DNA of 64,000 nt from Aureimonas psammosilenae (lineage in GTDB: Bacteria > Pseudomonadota > Alphaproteobacteria > Rhizobiales > Rhizobiaceae), in the NCBI RefSeq assembly GCF_009176975.1, contig NZ_WEZG01000004.1, positions 62,001 through 126,000 on the forward strand. The letters are read 5' to 3'. Shown one piece after another: positions 15,925 to 25,325 of the stretch (its first letter is position 1; each line of letters begins with the position of its first letter). The notes under the pieces were generated by a model, which searched no databases, was not told where the DNA came from, and saw only the letters and a list, made by a program, of their open reading frames with translations. The position numbers were made by a program, and so were the translations under genes.

Positions 15925-18285
15925 TCAACTCGTCGGCATGGCGACGCGCGGCAGCGTCGGATGTTCCGACACTTCCGGCTCGTAGGAGGCGGGAGCGCCT
16001 TCGCGCACGGCGCTGATGCGCACGGGCACGGATTTCGCCGCCGGCGTGTTGGAGCGCTCGTCGCGGTGGTAGAGCGGCAGAAGCGCGTTGGTTTCGGGAT
16101 AATAAGCCCCGCAGCAGCCTTCCGGCACGTCGAAGGCGACGACCTTGAAGCCCGAAACGCGCCGCTCCACCCCGTCGAGCGACAGGGTCGTGAACTCGAT
16201 CAGGTCGCCCTCGCGAAGGTTCTGGGCGGCCATGTCGCGCTCGTTCATGAACGCCACCATCCGCTGGCCCGACACGCCGCGATACCGGTCGTTGTCGGAA
16301 TAAACGGTGGTGTTGAACTGGTCGTGGCTGCGCAGCGTCATGAGCTGGAAATGCGGTGCGTCCGGTACGTCGTCGTCCTCGTCGCGGATCTTCGGGTTGA
16401 ACAGGAAATTCGCCTTGGCCGTTGGCGTGTTCCATTTGCGCTCCGCAGCCGCGTTCGGCAGGCGAAAGCCGCCCGGCTCGGCGATGCGCCGGTTGTAGTC
16501 CTTGAACTGGTCGGGAAACACCGCCTCGATCCGCTCTCGGATCAGGGCATAGTTTCCGCACAAGGCGTCCCAGTCGATCTTCTCCGAGCTGCCGACCGTG
16601 GCCTTGGCGAGTTGCGCCACGATCCAGGGCTCGGAGCGGCAATGTTCGCTGGCCGGCGTCAGCATGCCGGTCGAGCCGTGCACCTGGGAAAAGCTGTCCT
16701 CCACCGTGATCGTCTGGCGACCGCCGCTCTGGATATCGGTTTCGGTGCGTCCGATGACCGGGAGGATATAAGCGCGCTTGCCGTGGATCAGATGGCTGCG
16801 GTTCAGCTTCGTCGCCATGTGAACGGTGAGGCCGATCGTCGGCACTTTCTCCGCGACGCGATCCGTATCGGGAATGGCGCGGAAGAAGTTGCCGCCGAGC
16901 GCCACGAAGGCATCCACCTCGCCGTTGAGGATCGCCTCGCAGCATTCGGCCGTGTCGTGACCGTGGGCGCGTGGGCTGGTGAAGCCGAAGACCTTGTCCA
17001 TCTGGGCGAGGAAGGCTTCCGTCGGCGTCTTGTTGATGCCGACGGTGCGGTCCCCTTGCACGTTGGAATGACCGCGGATCGGACAGGCGCCGGCGCCGAG
17101 CTTGCCGACATTGCCGCGCATGAGAAGAAGATCGAGAATGGCGTGCATGGCCTCGCCGCCGTGGCGGTGCTGGGTGATGCCCATGCCCCAGCAGACGATG
17201 ACGCGCTCGGCCTTCATGTAGATTTGAGCGGCATCCTCGAGCTGGCTTCGCGTCAAGGCGGTGGTGCGCTCCACCACGTCCCAGGAGAGTTCGCGCACGA
17301 AGGTGGCGAATTCCTCGAAGCCCGCCGTGTGCTCGGCGATGAAGTCGAGATCGAGGATGCGTTTGCCGCCCGCCGCCTTCGCGGCGTCGTCGGCCGCGAT
17401 CACGGCTTTGCACATCCCTTGCATGGCCAGGATGTCGCCGCCGGTGCGAAGCTGGTAGTAGCGCGACGAGATCGTCTGGCCGCCGCCCGGCAGCATGTCG
17501 CGCACGCTCTGCGGGTCGGCGAAGCGCAGGAGGGCGCGTTCCTTCAACGGGTTGAAGGACACGATCGGCACGCCGCGCTTGGCCATGGAATGAAGATAGG
17601 TCAGCATACGCGGGCTGTTGGTGCCGGGATTCTGGCCGATGATGAAGACCGCGTCGCAGGCTTCCCAGTCGTCCAGCGTCACCGTGCCCTTGCCGACCCC
17701 GATGCTTTCGGGCAGCGCCACCGTGGTGGTCATGTGGCACATGTCGGAACAATCGGGGAAATTGTTGGTGCCGAGCCGGCGCCCGAAGAGCTGCCAAAGA
17801 AATGCCGCCTCGTTGGAGGCGCGGCCCGAGGTGTAGAGCTCCACCCGGTTCGGATCGAGATCGCGAAGCGTGCCGCCGATCTCGGCAAGGGCCGTGCCCC
17901 AGTCCACCGGCTCGTAGCGGTCGCTCGCCGCGTCGTAGCGCATGGGATGGGTCAGCCGGCCTTCGTTTTCGAGGTCGTGGTCGGTCCACCCCTTCAATTC
18001 CTCCACCGTATGGGCGGCGAAGAAATCGGGGCCGGTGCGCTTCTTCGTGGCTTCCCAGGCGACCGCCTTCGCGCCGTTCTCGCAATATTCGGCGACATGC
18101 GGGGTGCGGGGGTCCGGCCAGGCGCAGCTCGGGCAGTCGAACCCCCCCGGCTTGTTCATCGACAGAAGCGCGCGGTTGCCCTTGATGAGGATCTTCTGCT
18201 GGCCGAGATGCTTCTCGACGGCATTCAACGCACCCCAGCCACCGGCGGGGGGCGGATTGGGGGCGTTCTTGCGACCCTCGCTCAT
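15925..18285 (-). CDS. FdhF/YdeP family molybdopterin oxidoreductase (formate dehydrogenase-like)
   Basis: 786 residues; GGAAGGAATTTC precedes the ATG. The protein is a single-subunit DMSO-reductase-superfamily enzyme of the YdeP type: a short CPSCAWPDP motif (C51, C54) replaces the four-cysteine Fe-S motif of true formate dehydrogenases, followed by GRASNEAAFLWQLFGR, the NFPDCSDMCHM segment (C183 is the possible molybdenum ligand) and the C-terminal molybdopterin-binding beta-barrel with RSHDQFNTT. YdeP relatives are linked to acid resistance, but their substrate is not known. There is no signal peptide, so it is cytoplasmic. It forms an apparent two-gene operon with the DUF4336 gene and is divergent from ugpB. 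Confidence 0.85.
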   Translation of the reverse strand: MSEGRKNAPNPPPAGGWGALNAVEKHLGQQKILIKGNRALLSMNKPGGFDCPSCAWPDPRTPHVAEYCENGAKAVAWEATKKRTGPDFFAAHTVEELKGWTDHDLENEGRLTHPMRYDAASDRYEPVDWGTALAEIGGTLRDLDPNRVELYTSGRASNEAAFLWQLFGRRLGTNNFPDCSDMCHMTTTVALPESIGVGKGTVTLDDWEACDAVFIIGQNPGTNSPRMLTYLHSMAKRGVPIVSFNPLKERALLRFADPQSVRDMLPGGGQTISSRYYQLRTGGDILAMQGMCKAVIAADDAAKAAGGKRILDLDFIAEHTAGFEEFATFVRELSWDVVERTTALTRSQLEDAAQIYMKAERVIVCWGMGITQHRHGGEAMHAILDLLLMRGNVGKLGAGACPIRGHSNVQGDRTVGINKTPTEAFLAQMDKVFGFTSPRAHGHDTAECCEAILNGEVDAFVALGGNFFRAIPDTDRVAEKVPTIGLTVHMATKLNRSHLIHGKRAYILPVIGRTETDIQSGGRQTITVEDSFSQVHGSTGMLTPASEHCRSEPWIVAQLAKATVGSSEKIDWDALCGNYALIRERIEAVFPDQFKDYNRRIAEPGGFRLPNAAAERKWNTPTAKANFLFNPKIRDEDDDVPDAPHFQLMTLRSHDQFNTTVYSDNDRYRGVSGQRMVAFMNERDMAAQNLREGDLIEFTTLSLDGVERRVSGFKVVAFDVPEGCCGAYYPETNALLPLYHRDERSNTPAAKSVPVRISAVREGAPASYEPEVSEHPTLPRVAMPTS

Positions 18286-18512
18286 GAAATTCCTTCCTTC
18301 TTCGAACGCCAGATGAAAGCGGAGGGCGCGATGCTTTCAAGGCTATAGATCGGCATCCGGGTAAGGAAGTCGTCTTCGCGGGCCAAGGGATCGTCGCGAG
18401 AATGTCGTGAAAGCGAAATCCGCGCGTCACGGCTCGCCGGCTAAAGGCTGGCTCCAAGCCGGCGCGAGGGGTGTCGCGGCCGGCGCTTCTTCGTTTTTGA
18501 GGGGCTAGCGCG
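18286..18512. promoter_or_regulatory. Divergent promoter region between the YdeP-type gene and ugpB
   Basis: This 227-bp gap must hold the promoters for both divergent operons. It contains an inverted repeat with 8-bp arms (CGCCGGCT at 18435-18442 and its complement at 18457-18464) and a 14-nt loop, placed 49 bp before the ugpB start. It could be an operator or a 5' leader hairpin. I do not recognise a Pho box or other specific binding site. Confidence 0.4.
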
Positions 18513-19892
18513 ATGAACGCCATGGTTTCACATGACAATTCGAAACGGCGGGCCGGCAGAACCGTGCTCGCCTCACTCGGCGCAGCGCTAGCCGTATCGG
18601 TTCTCGGCGCGAGCCCGGCTCTGGCCGAAAAGACCAGGTTCGAGTTCTGGTTCGGCCTCACCGGCGATCTCGCCGAGCGCGTCCAGGATGCCTGCCGCAA
18701 ATTCAACGAGTCGCAGGGCGATTACGAGATCACCTGCACCAGCCAGGGCAATTACGACGCCAACCTCCAGAACACGATCGCGGCTTATCGCGCCAAGAAG
18801 CAGCCGGCGATCACGCAGGTCTACGATGTCGGCACGCTCGACCTGATGATGTCGGGCGCCTTTCTGCCCGCCAAGAAGCTGATGGCCGACAACGGCTACC
18901 AGATCGACTGGAACAACTACTTCCCCGGCATCGCGAACTATTACGCCACCGCCAAGGGCGAGCTGCAGAGTTTCCCCTTCAACTCCTCCACCGCGATGTT
19001 CTATTACAATGCCAGCGCCTTCAAAAAGGCCGGCATCGCGGAAGGGCCCAAGACCTGGACCGATGTCGAGGCCGCCGCGCGCAAGCTGAAAGCCGCCGGC
19101 TTCGATTGCCCAATGGGCTTCAACTTCGACCCCTGGCAGACGCTGGAGCAGTTCTCCGCCATCCACGACCAGCCGATCGCCACGAAGAACAACGGCTATG
19201 GCGGGCTCGATGCCGAAGTCGTCTTCAACAAGACGAAGTTCGTGGACCAGGTGACGTTCATGAAGCGCTTGGCCGACGAGAAGCTCTTCGTGCCGAAAAC
19301 CAAGCAGCTCGGCATGGACATCGTCCCGTCCTTCACCTCGCAGACCTGCCAGATGATCATGACCTCGATCGGCGATCACGGCACGATCGGCAAGACCATG
19401 CCGGAAGGCGTGGAATGGCATGTGACGCTCCTGCCGGTGATGGAAGGCACGCAGCGGAAGAACTCGCTCGTCGGCGGCGCTTCCCTTTGGGTGCTGAACG
19501 GGCGCCCGGAAGCCGAATACAAGGGCGCGGCCGCGTTCCTGAACTTCATCGCCCAGCCCGACATGGTGGAATGGTGGTCGACGGTCACCGGCTACATCCC
19601 GGTGACGAAGACCGGCTTCGAGGCGATGAAGAAGAACGGCTTCTACGACAAGCCGCTGTTCAAGGGCCGCGAGCTCGCCATCGAAAGCCTCACCTATACG
19701 CCGCCGTCGGAGAATACGCGCGGCATCCGCCTTGGCGGCATGACGCAGATTCGCAAGGAGGTCTCGACCGCCTTGGAGGCGATCTTCATGCAGAATGCCG
19801 ACGTGCAGGCGAGCCTCGATCAGGCGGCAGAGCGTTCCAACGCGCTTCTGCGCCGCTTCGAGAAGACCTATGCGGGCCGCACACTTGACTGA
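18513..19892 (+). CDS. ugpB: sn-Glycerol-3-phosphate ABC transporter, periplasmic binding protein UgpB
   Basis: 459 residues; GAGGGG lies eight bases before the ATG. The signal peptide ends near ASPALA/EKTRFEFW. The mature part is an MBL-like large binding protein with UgpB hallmarks: FWFGLTGDLAERVQ, CTSQGNYDANLQNTIAAYR, NYFPGIANYYAT and FPFNSSTAMFYYN. UgpB binds sn-glycerol 3-phosphate or glycerophosphodiesters in the periplasm. It heads a four-gene ugpBAEC operon, in the usual order, that ends at a strong terminator. Confidence 0.93.
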   Translation: MNAMVSHDNSKRRAGRTVLASLGAALAVSVLGASPALAEKTRFEFWFGLTGDLAERVQDACRKFNESQGDYEITCTSQGNYDANLQNTIAAYRAKKQPAITQVYDVGTLDLMMSGAFLPAKKLMADNGYQIDWNNYFPGIANYYATAKGELQSFPFNSSTAMFYYNASAFKKAGIAEGPKTWTDVEAAARKLKAAGFDCPMGFNFDPWQTLEQFSAIHDQPIATKNNGYGGLDAEVVFNKTKFVDQVTFMKRLADEKLFVPKTKQLGMDIVPSFTSQTCQMIMTSIGDHGTIGKTMPEGVEWHVTLLPVMEGTQRKNSLVGGASLWVLNGRPEAEYKGAAAFLNFIAQPDMVEWWSTVTGYIPVTKTGFEAMKKNGFYDKPLFKGRELAIESLTYTPPSENTRGIRLGGMTQIRKEVSTALEAIFMQNADVQASLDQAAERSNALLRRFEKTYAGRTLD

Positions 19893-20889
19893 CGCGACCC
19901 TCGATGCAGCGCTCGCCGGTGGATCGGACCCGATCCGCCGGCGGCGTCCTCTCTCCCGCCGCCCGCCCAGTGCCGCCCTTGCCGTGGCGGCAAACCAGAA
20001 GCGCGCCGTGTTCCGCTCGCGGCTCGTGCCGGTGCTGGCCGCCCTGCCGCAGCTTCTCCTGATCGCGTTGTTCTTCTACTGGCCCGCCGTGTCGGTGATG
20101 AACTGGGCCTTCACGCTGGAGCCGGCTTTCGGCGGCGCGGGGGAACGGCTCTTCGTCGGATTCGACAATTTCCGCGCCGTCTTCGCTGACGATCTCTACT
20201 GGTCCTCCGTGTCGATCAGCCTGATCTTCTCCGCGACGGCGACACTCGCGACGCTTGTCCTGGCGCTCGTTCTCGCCCTTTGCGTCGACCGCCAGTTGAA
20301 GGGCTCCAAGGCCTTCCGCTTCTTCTACATCTGGCCTTATGCGCTGGCCGGCCCCGCCATCGGCACGGCCTTTCTGTTCGTTCTGTCGCCCGAGCGCGGG
20401 CTGATGGCGATCGTCAACGCCGCCTCGCCCGACTTCTGGAACCCGGCCAGATCCGGCAACCAGGCCATGATACTGATCGTCACCTGCTTCGTATGGAAAT
20501 GGGTCGGCTACGCCTTCATCTTTATGCTGGCGGGCCTTCAATCCATTCCGCGCTCGCTTCTGGAAGCCGCGGCCATGGACGGCTCCGGCCCGGTGCGCCG
20601 CGCCCTCGATATCCAGATTCCTCTCCTGTCGCCAACGCTGTTCCTGCTTCTCGTCCTGATCCTCACCGAAAGCTTCGTCGGCAAGGACACGTTCGGCATC
20701 GTCGACCGCACCACGGAAGGTGGCCCGAACAACGCCACCAACGTCATGGTCTACAATATCGTCAATCAGGCCTTCCGGGGGCTCGATTATTCCGGGGCGG
20801 CGGCCCAGAGCCTCGTCCTCATCGGGCTCATCATGGTCTTCACCTTCGTCCAGTTCCGCTTCGTCGAGCGGCGCGTCCATTATCGCTGA
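19870..20889 (+). CDS. ugpA: sn-Glycerol-3-phosphate ABC transporter permease UgpA
   Basis: 339 residues if the ATG at 19870 is used, which overlaps the ugpB end by 23 bp and has GAGAAG nearby. The conserved UgpA sequence begins at KRAVFRSRLVPVLAALPQ about 45 residues later, so a GTG at 19984 is an alternative start giving ~301 residues. Six membrane segments and the permease EAA loop (EAAAMDGSGPVRRALDIQIP) are visible. It pairs with UgpE as the inner-membrane channel. Confidence 0.9.
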   Translation: MRAAHLTDATLDAALAGGSDPIRRRRPLSRRPPSAALAVAANQKRAVFRSRLVPVLAALPQLLLIALFFYWPAVSVMNWAFTLEPAFGGAGERLFVGFDNFRAVFADDLYWSSVSISLIFSATATLATLVLALVLALCVDRQLKGSKAFRFFYIWPYALAGPAIGTAFLFVLSPERGLMAIVNAASPDFWNPARSGNQAMILIVTCFVWKWVGYAFIFMLAGLQSIPRSLLEAAAMDGSGPVRRALDIQIPLLSPTLFLLLVLILTESFVGKDTFGIVDRTTEGGPNNATNVMVYNIVNQAFRGLDYSGAAAQSLVLIGLIMVFTFVQFRFVERRVHYR

Positions 20890-20900
20890 AGGCGGACCCC

Positions 20901-21788
20901 ATGATCGAACGCACCCCCGCCGCCAATGCCGTCACCTACGCGATCATGACGCTGGCCCTCGGCAGCGTCCTCCTGCCCTTCTGGATCGTGTTCTGCGCGT
21001 CCACGCAGTCGCTCCAAGCGGTGAACGCCGTTCCCTTCTCCTTTCTGCCGGGCGGCGAGATGCTGGCGAACTACGCCAATGCCTGGGACCGGGGGGATCT
21101 CGGCACGGCCCTCTTCAACTCCTTCGCCATGGCGGCCCTGGTGACGGGCGGCAAGATCGCCGTCTCGGCGCTCAGCGCCTTCGCCATCGTCTACTTCCGT
21201 TCCTCCTGGGGCACCGTGTTCTTCTGGCTCGTCTTCATGACGCTGATGCTGCCGCTCGAAGTGCGCGTGGTGCCGACCTACAACATCGCCGCCGACGCCT
21301 TTCAGCCGATCCGTTTGCTTGTCCAGACGCTGACCGGCATCGAAGTGTCGGTGGAATGGAACCTCCTCAATTCCTATTCCGGCCTCACCCTGCCACTCGT
21401 CGCGACCGCCACCGGCACCTTCCTGTTCCGCCAGTTCTTCATGACGGTGCCGGACGAACTGGCGGAAGCCGCGCGCATGGACGGCTCCGGCCCCTGGCGC
21501 TTCTTCGTGGATATCCTCCTGCCCTTGTCGCGCACCAACATGCTGGCGCTCGCCACCATCCTCTTCGCCGATACCTGGAACCAGTATCTCTGGCCAAAAC
21601 TCATGGTGACGGACCCCGCCTATCGCACGGCGCAAACCGCGCTCGGCGCGCTGATCCCTTCGCCGGACGGCGCGCCGCAATGGAACGTCACCATGGCGGG
21701 CGCGCTTCTCGTGGTCCTCCCGCCCCTCATCGTCGTCGCCGTACTTCAGCGCTGGTTCGTGCGCGGCCTCATCGTGACCGAAAAGTAA
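20901..21788 (+). CDS. ugpE: sn-Glycerol-3-phosphate ABC transporter permease UgpE
   Basis: 295 residues from the ATG at 20901, 11 bp after ugpA; longer open frames upstream overlap ugpA and are not supported. It has six membrane segments and the EAA loop (EAARMDGSGPWRFFVDILLP) that docks to the ATPase, close in sequence to that of UgpA. The segment MLPLEVRVVPTYNIAADAF is typical of UgpE. It is the second half of the translocation pore. Confidence 0.92.
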   Translation: MIERTPAANAVTYAIMTLALGSVLLPFWIVFCASTQSLQAVNAVPFSFLPGGEMLANYANAWDRGDLGTALFNSFAMAALVTGGKIAVSALSAFAIVYFRSSWGTVFFWLVFMTLMLPLEVRVVPTYNIAADAFQPIRLLVQTLTGIEVSVEWNLLNSYSGLTLPLVATATGTFLFRQFFMTVPDELAEAARMDGSGPWRFFVDILLPLSRTNMLALATILFADTWNQYLWPKLMVTDPAYRTAQTALGALIPSPDGAPQWNVTMAGALLVVLPPLIVVAVLQRWFVRGLIVTEK

Positions 21789-21800
21789 GGAGAGACGCCG

Positions 21801-22940
21801 ATGGCCAGGATCGAGATCCGCGATCTTCGCAAGTCCTACGGCTCGACCCGGACGCTTCACGGCATCGACCTCGACTTCGCGTCGGGCGAGTTCGTGGTGG
21901 TGCTTGGGCCGTCGGGCTGCGGCAAGTCCACCATGCTGCGCATGATCGCGGGGCTGGAAGACATCACCGGCGGCGAGATCGCCATCGACGGGCGCGTCGT
22001 GAACAGCCAAGAGCCACGCGAGCGCGGCTGCGCCATGGTGTTCCAGTCCTACGCCCTTTATCCGCACATGAGCGTCGCGCAGAACATCGGCTACGCCCTG
22101 AAGGTGGCGGGGATGAAAAAGGCCGAGATCGAGCGGCGCGTGAAGGAAACGGCAGCCGTGGTCGGCCTCACCGATTATCTCGACCGCCGCCCTGCGGCCC
22201 TTTCCGGCGGCCAGCGCCAGCGCGTCGCCATGGGCCGCGCCATCGTGCGCGAGCCGCGCGTCTTCCTGTTCGACGAGCCCTTGTCCAATCTCGACGCGAA
22301 ACTGCGCGTTTCCATGCGTGCCGAGATCCGCAAGCTGCACAAGCGCTTGGCCGCGACCTCCGTTTTCGTCACGCACGATCAGGTGGAGGCGATGACGCTC
22401 GCCGACCGCCTCGTGGTGATGAACAAGGGGCTGGTGGAACAGGTCGGCACGCCGACCGAAATCTACGACCGCCCACGCACCACCTTTGTCGCGTCCTTTA
22501 TCGGCTCGCCGGCGATGAACCTCCTGCCGGCGACCTTGCAATATGGCGGGGCGGGCGTGTCGCTCGGGCGCGTCCATATTCCGCTGCCCGCCAAGATCGA
22601 GGGGCTGGCCTCCGGCACCGAGGTCACGCTCGGCATTCGGCCGGAGCGGATCGAGGTGGTCGACGCCAGCCATCGCGCAGCGCTTCCGGTGACGGTGGAC
22701 TTCGTGGAGGAACTCGGGCCCGCCCGCGCGATCCATGCGGTGGGACCGGGTTTCACGGTCGCGCTTCTCAGCACCGAGAATCTGCGCCCCGAGGCCGGCG
22801 AGCGGCTATATCTGCGCCTGCCCTCCGAACACCTGCATCTCTTCTCGGCCAAGACCGGCCTTCGCCTCGACGCCACGCCGGGCCCCGTGCCCGAGCCCCG
22901 CTCCCTGTCCGAAGCCCCACCTTCGGCCGCCTATGCCTGA
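21801..22940 (+). CDS. ugpC: sn-Glycerol-3-phosphate ABC transporter ATP-binding protein UgpC
   Basis: 379 residues with AAGGAGAG before the ATG. It shows Walker [11 protein letters not shown]-loop [10 protein letters not shown], signature [15 protein letters not shown], Walker [13 protein letters not shown] and the switch histidine in [11 protein letters not shown], followed by the C-terminal TOBE/MalK-type regulatory domain ([12 protein letters not shown]). The C-terminal ~20 residues are a proline-rich extension. It drives the UgpA/UgpE channel and is the last gene of the operon; the terminator begins 15 bp after its stop. Confidence 0.93.
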   Translation: MARIEIRDLRKSYGSTRTLHGIDLDFASGEFVVVLGPSGCGKSTMLRMIAGLEDITGGEIAIDGRVVNSQEPRERGCAMVFQSYALYPHMSVAQNIGYALKVAGMKKAEIERRVKETAAVVGLTDYLDRRPAALSGGQRQRVAMGRAIVREPRVFLFDEPLSNLDAKLRVSMRAEIRKLHKRLAATSVFVTHDQVEAMTLADRLVVMNKGLVEQVGTPTEIYDRPRTTFVASFIGSPAMNLLPATLQYGGAGVSLGRVHIPLPAKIEGLASGTEVTLGIRPERIEVVDASHRAALPVTVDFVEELGPARAIHAVGPGFTVALLSTENLRPEAGERLYLRLPSEHLHLFSAKTGLRLDATPGPVPEPRSLSEAPPSAAYA

Positions 22941-22955
22941 CCGGCAGCCGTCATG

Positions 22956-22990
22956 AAAAAGGCCGGACCCCACGAAGGTCCGGCCTTTTT
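22956..22990 (+). terminator. Rho-independent terminator of the ugp operon, probably bidirectional
   Basis: A perfect 14-bp stem (AAAAAGGCCGGACC at 22956-22969 and its complement at 22977-22990) with a 7-nt loop. The stem starts with five A and ends with five T, so it can terminate both ugpC transcripts and the convergent DUF2076 transcripts on the minus strand. Confidence 0.93.
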
Positions 22991-23032
22991 GTTTGGGAAA
23001 GAAGCAAGCCGAGAAGGCCCGCCCCGATAGGA

Positions 23033-23677
23033 TCACGCTTCCTCGTCGAAGCCGAAGTCGCCGCCGGCATCGGCCATTTCGGTGGCTTCCTGTTCCACTG
23101 CGTTGCCGGCATCCGCCACCGCACCCTCCACGGCCGCCGCCGGATCGCCACCGAAGGCGTTGGACAGCATGGAGCCGAGCATCATGCCGCCCGCGACGCC
23201 CATCGCCGTTTGCGCGGCGCCCGCCATGAAGCCGCCACCGCCGCCCGCACGATTGCCGAACGCACCGCCCGGCTGCTGCTGGCCATAGGCGTTCTGCTGA
23301 CCGCCGTTCCAGGGACCGCCCTGCTGCGCGCCGGCAGGAGCGCCGTAGCCGCCCTGTTGACCGTAAGCCGGCTGCTGCGGCGCTTGACGAGAGCCTTGCG
23401 ACCCACCGCCGAAGAGCGAGCCGAAGAAGCCGCCGCCGGACGACTGCGGACGGTTTGAGGCTTGCGATTCCAGCGCCTGGATGCGCGCTTGCGCGGCTTC
23501 GAGCGCTTGTTCCTGCATGATGATGGTCTGCGCCATGTAGTAGGGCGCGCCGGGCTGGCGGGACACGCTATCCTTGATGAAGCTGTCGGCGCTCTCGTCG
23601 CGCGGCGGGGCCGAGCGCTCGGCATCGGCCAGCTTGCCGAAAAGGTTCTGGATGAGGGACTGCTCGTTCTGGTTCAT
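23033..23677 (-). CDS. DUF2076 domain protein
   Basis: 214 residues. The first ~80 residues form the DUF2076 pattern: a helical segment (NEQSLIQNLFGKLADAE), the family phrase GAPYYMAQTIIMQEQALEAA, and a short coiled coil. The middle is low-complexity, rich in Gly, Gln and Pro (repeated GQQ/QQP units). A hydrophobic Gly/Met/Ala segment (AGAAQTAMGVAGGMMLGSML) and a very acidic tail (DFGFDEEA) follow. The family is periplasmic or membrane associated with unknown function. It lies 80 bp after the Bax-inhibitor gene on the same strand and ends before the ugp terminator. Confidence 0.85.
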   Translation of the reverse strand: MNQNEQSLIQNLFGKLADAERSAPPRDESADSFIKDSVSRQPGAPYYMAQTIIMQEQALEAAQARIQALESQASNRPQSSGGGFFGSLFGGGSQGSRQAPQQPAYGQQGGYGAPAGAQQGGPWNGGQQNAYGQQQPGGAFGNRAGGGGGFMAGAAQTAMGVAGGMMLGSMLSNAFGGDPAAAVEGAVADAGNAVEQEATEMADAGGDFGFDEEA

Positions 23678-23757
23678 GGTGTTTCCTCGAATTTCTGTAA
23701 GGCTCGGCGGGGCACGCAGCCCCGCCCGGCCGTGTCTGGCGATCCAGGAGCTGAGGA

Positions 23758-24480
23758 TTATTCCTCGCGCTGACCGGTGAAGTTCAGGAGGAGCTGGAAG
23801 AGGTTGATGAAGTTGAGGTAGAGCGACAGCGCCGCCATGACGGCCATCTTGCCGGCCGCTTCCGCGCCGTGATGCTCGGAATATTCCTCCTTGATGCGCT
23901 GCGTATCCCAGGCGGTGAGGCCGGTGAAGACGATGACGCCGATCACGGACACGACGAACTGCAAGGCGCTCGACTGGAGGAAGAGGTTCACGAGGCTGGC
24001 GAGGACGACGCCGATGAGGCCCATCATCAGGAACGAGCCCATGCCGGCCAGACTGCGCTTGGTGGTGTAGCCGTAGAGGCTCATGGAGCCGAAGACGGCC
24101 GCCGTGATGAAGAAGGTCTGCGCGATGCTCGCCCCGGTGAAGACCAGGAAGATCGAGGCCATGGACAGGCCCATGATGGCGCAGAAGGCCCAGAACATCA
24201 TCTGCGCCGTGCCGAAGCTCACGCGCTCGATGCGGAACGACAGGAACATCACGAAGGCGAGCGGAGCCAGCATCACCACCCACTTCAAGGGCGTGGTGAA
24301 GATCGGCACGTAGAGCGCGGGCGTCGAGGCGACGCCGAAGGCCACGAGGCCGGTGATCACGAGGCCGGCGCCCATGTAGTTGTAGATGCGCAGCATGTGC
24401 TGGCGCAGGCCCTCGTCGAAGAGGACTTGTGACTGGGCCGGCGCGCTTTGGACGCCGAAGCCCCGGAAGGGGGTGTTCAT
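23758..24480 (-). CDS. Bax inhibitor-1 / YccA-YbhL family membrane protein
   Basis: 240 residues, with a short soluble N terminus and seven hydrophobic segments, and the conserved tail GLTAWDTQRIKEEY followed by LSLYLNFINLFQLLLN. This is the TMBIM/BI-1 fold, pH-sensitive calcium-leak type proteins of the inner membrane; bacterial members such as YccA modulate FtsH proteolysis. The gene follows the anti-sigma gene by 68 bp, so the sigma factor may influence its expression, but no promoter motif was identified. Confidence 0.92.
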   Translation of the reverse strand: MNTPFRGFGVQSAPAQSQVLFDEGLRQHMLRIYNYMGAGLVITGLVAFGVASTPALYVPIFTTPLKWVVMLAPLAFVMFLSFRIERVSFGTAQMMFWAFCAIMGLSMASIFLVFTGASIAQTFFITAAVFGSMSLYGYTTKRSLAGMGSFLMMGLIGVVLASLVNLFLQSSALQFVVSVIGVIVFTGLTAWDTQRIKEEYSEHHGAEAAGKMAVMAALSLYLNFINLFQLLLNFTGQREE

Positions 24481-24548
24481 GGTGGTTCGGTCTCCCTTTG
24501 GGTTCTTGTGGAATGGATGGCTGGACGCAGGTCGCGAAGGATGCCCCG

Positions 24549-25325
24549 TCAGCGAAGGCTTCTTTCGATGCCGGAGGCGCGGCGCTCCAGCATCTCAGGG
24601 TCCGCCCCGGACGAGACCAGGGCGTAGGCGACGTCTCCGACCTGCCAGTAGGCGGCGGTGGCGCCGTTCTGCGCGGTCTTGGCGACCGGCAGGACGTCGA
24701 ATACACCCGGCCGGACGGCGAAGAGCGACAAGCGGCCGAGATCGGCGGTTTCGATCGCGACATCGACGCTCGGCCCGAAGGCCGAGGGGAAGATCTGCAT
24801 GTCGTCCACCGTCCAGCCTGCCGGGAGTTCCGGCATGGCGATGGCGGTGGCGGCGAGGATTTCGGCCCGGTCGTAGCTCTTCACTTCGAGCTGCGAGGGC
24901 ATGTCGGCGCGCACCAGCGCCGTGCGATGGGCGACGAGCGCATCGTGCACGAAGGCCGGCGGCGGCACGGAGGCGACGCTCTGGCGGGGCCCGAGCGCGT
25001 TGAACTCGGCATGGGCGATCCAGCCGGCGCCGAGCAGAAGAACGAGGGCTGCGACGCGCGAGAAGCGGCGCACCTGCCCGCGCCGCAAAAGCGCGCGTTC
25101 CAGCCGTCCCGCCAGTTCGTTGGTGGCGACGCTGACCGGCAGGGGCGCAGCGGATAAAGCGAGGCGCAGCTCGTCGCGCGAGCGTAGGTCCGCCATCACC
25201 CGCGCCGCGTCTTCCGGGCGAGCGGCGAGATAGGCTTCCACTTCGATGCGGCGGGCGGGAAGGAGCTGGTCGTCCACGTAGGAAACGAGGTCCATGTCCG
25301 TGATCGGATCAACGCTCTGACGCAT
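24549..25325 (-). CDS. Transmembrane anti-sigma factor
   Basis: 258 residues whose start overlaps the sigma gene by 17 bp. The first ~75 residues are a cytoplasmic helical anti-sigma domain (TDMDLVSYVDDQLLPARRIE, then ARVMADLRSRDEL); no zinc-binding HxxxCxxC motif is present. One membrane segment follows (VAALVLLLGAGWIAHA, about residues 91-106), then a periplasmic domain of ~150 residues. Translational coupling to the sigma gene indicates that it sequesters that sigma at the membrane until a cell-envelope or oxidative cue releases it. The signal is unknown. Confidence 0.85.
   Translation of the reverse strand: MRQSVDPITDMDLVSYVDDQLLPARRIEVEAYLAARPEDAARVMADLRSRDELRLALSAAPLPVSVATNELAGRLERALLRRGQVRRFSRVAALVLLLGAGWIAHAEFNALGPRQSVASVPPPAFVHDALVAHRTALVRADMPSQLEVKSYDRAEILAATAIAMPELPAGWTVDDMQIFPSAFGPSVDVAIETADLGRLSLFAVRPGVFDVLPVAKTAQNGATAAYWQVGDVAYALVSSGADPEMLERRASGIERSLR

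Noticed and set aside
15961-18348. 795-codon plus-strand open frame
   Set aside because: Antisense shadow of the molybdopterin oxidoreductase, with low-complexity composition and no recognisable domain.
18435-18464. Inverted repeat before ugpB considered as a terminator
   Set aside because: No gene ends upstream on that strand and no T-run follows; kept only as a possible operator or leader hairpin.
15917-18706. Minus-strand frame of 1175 codons covering the YdeP-type gene and beyond
   Set aside because: Arg/His-rich shadow of the oxidoreductase in another frame; only its C-terminal 245 codons (the DUF4336 gene) are coding.
23280-23420. Repetitive GC-rich tract in the DUF2076 gene, considered as a tandem repeat or mobile remnant
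   Set aside because: It encodes the Gly/Gln/Pro-rich linker in frame; the repeats are irregular and codon-based.
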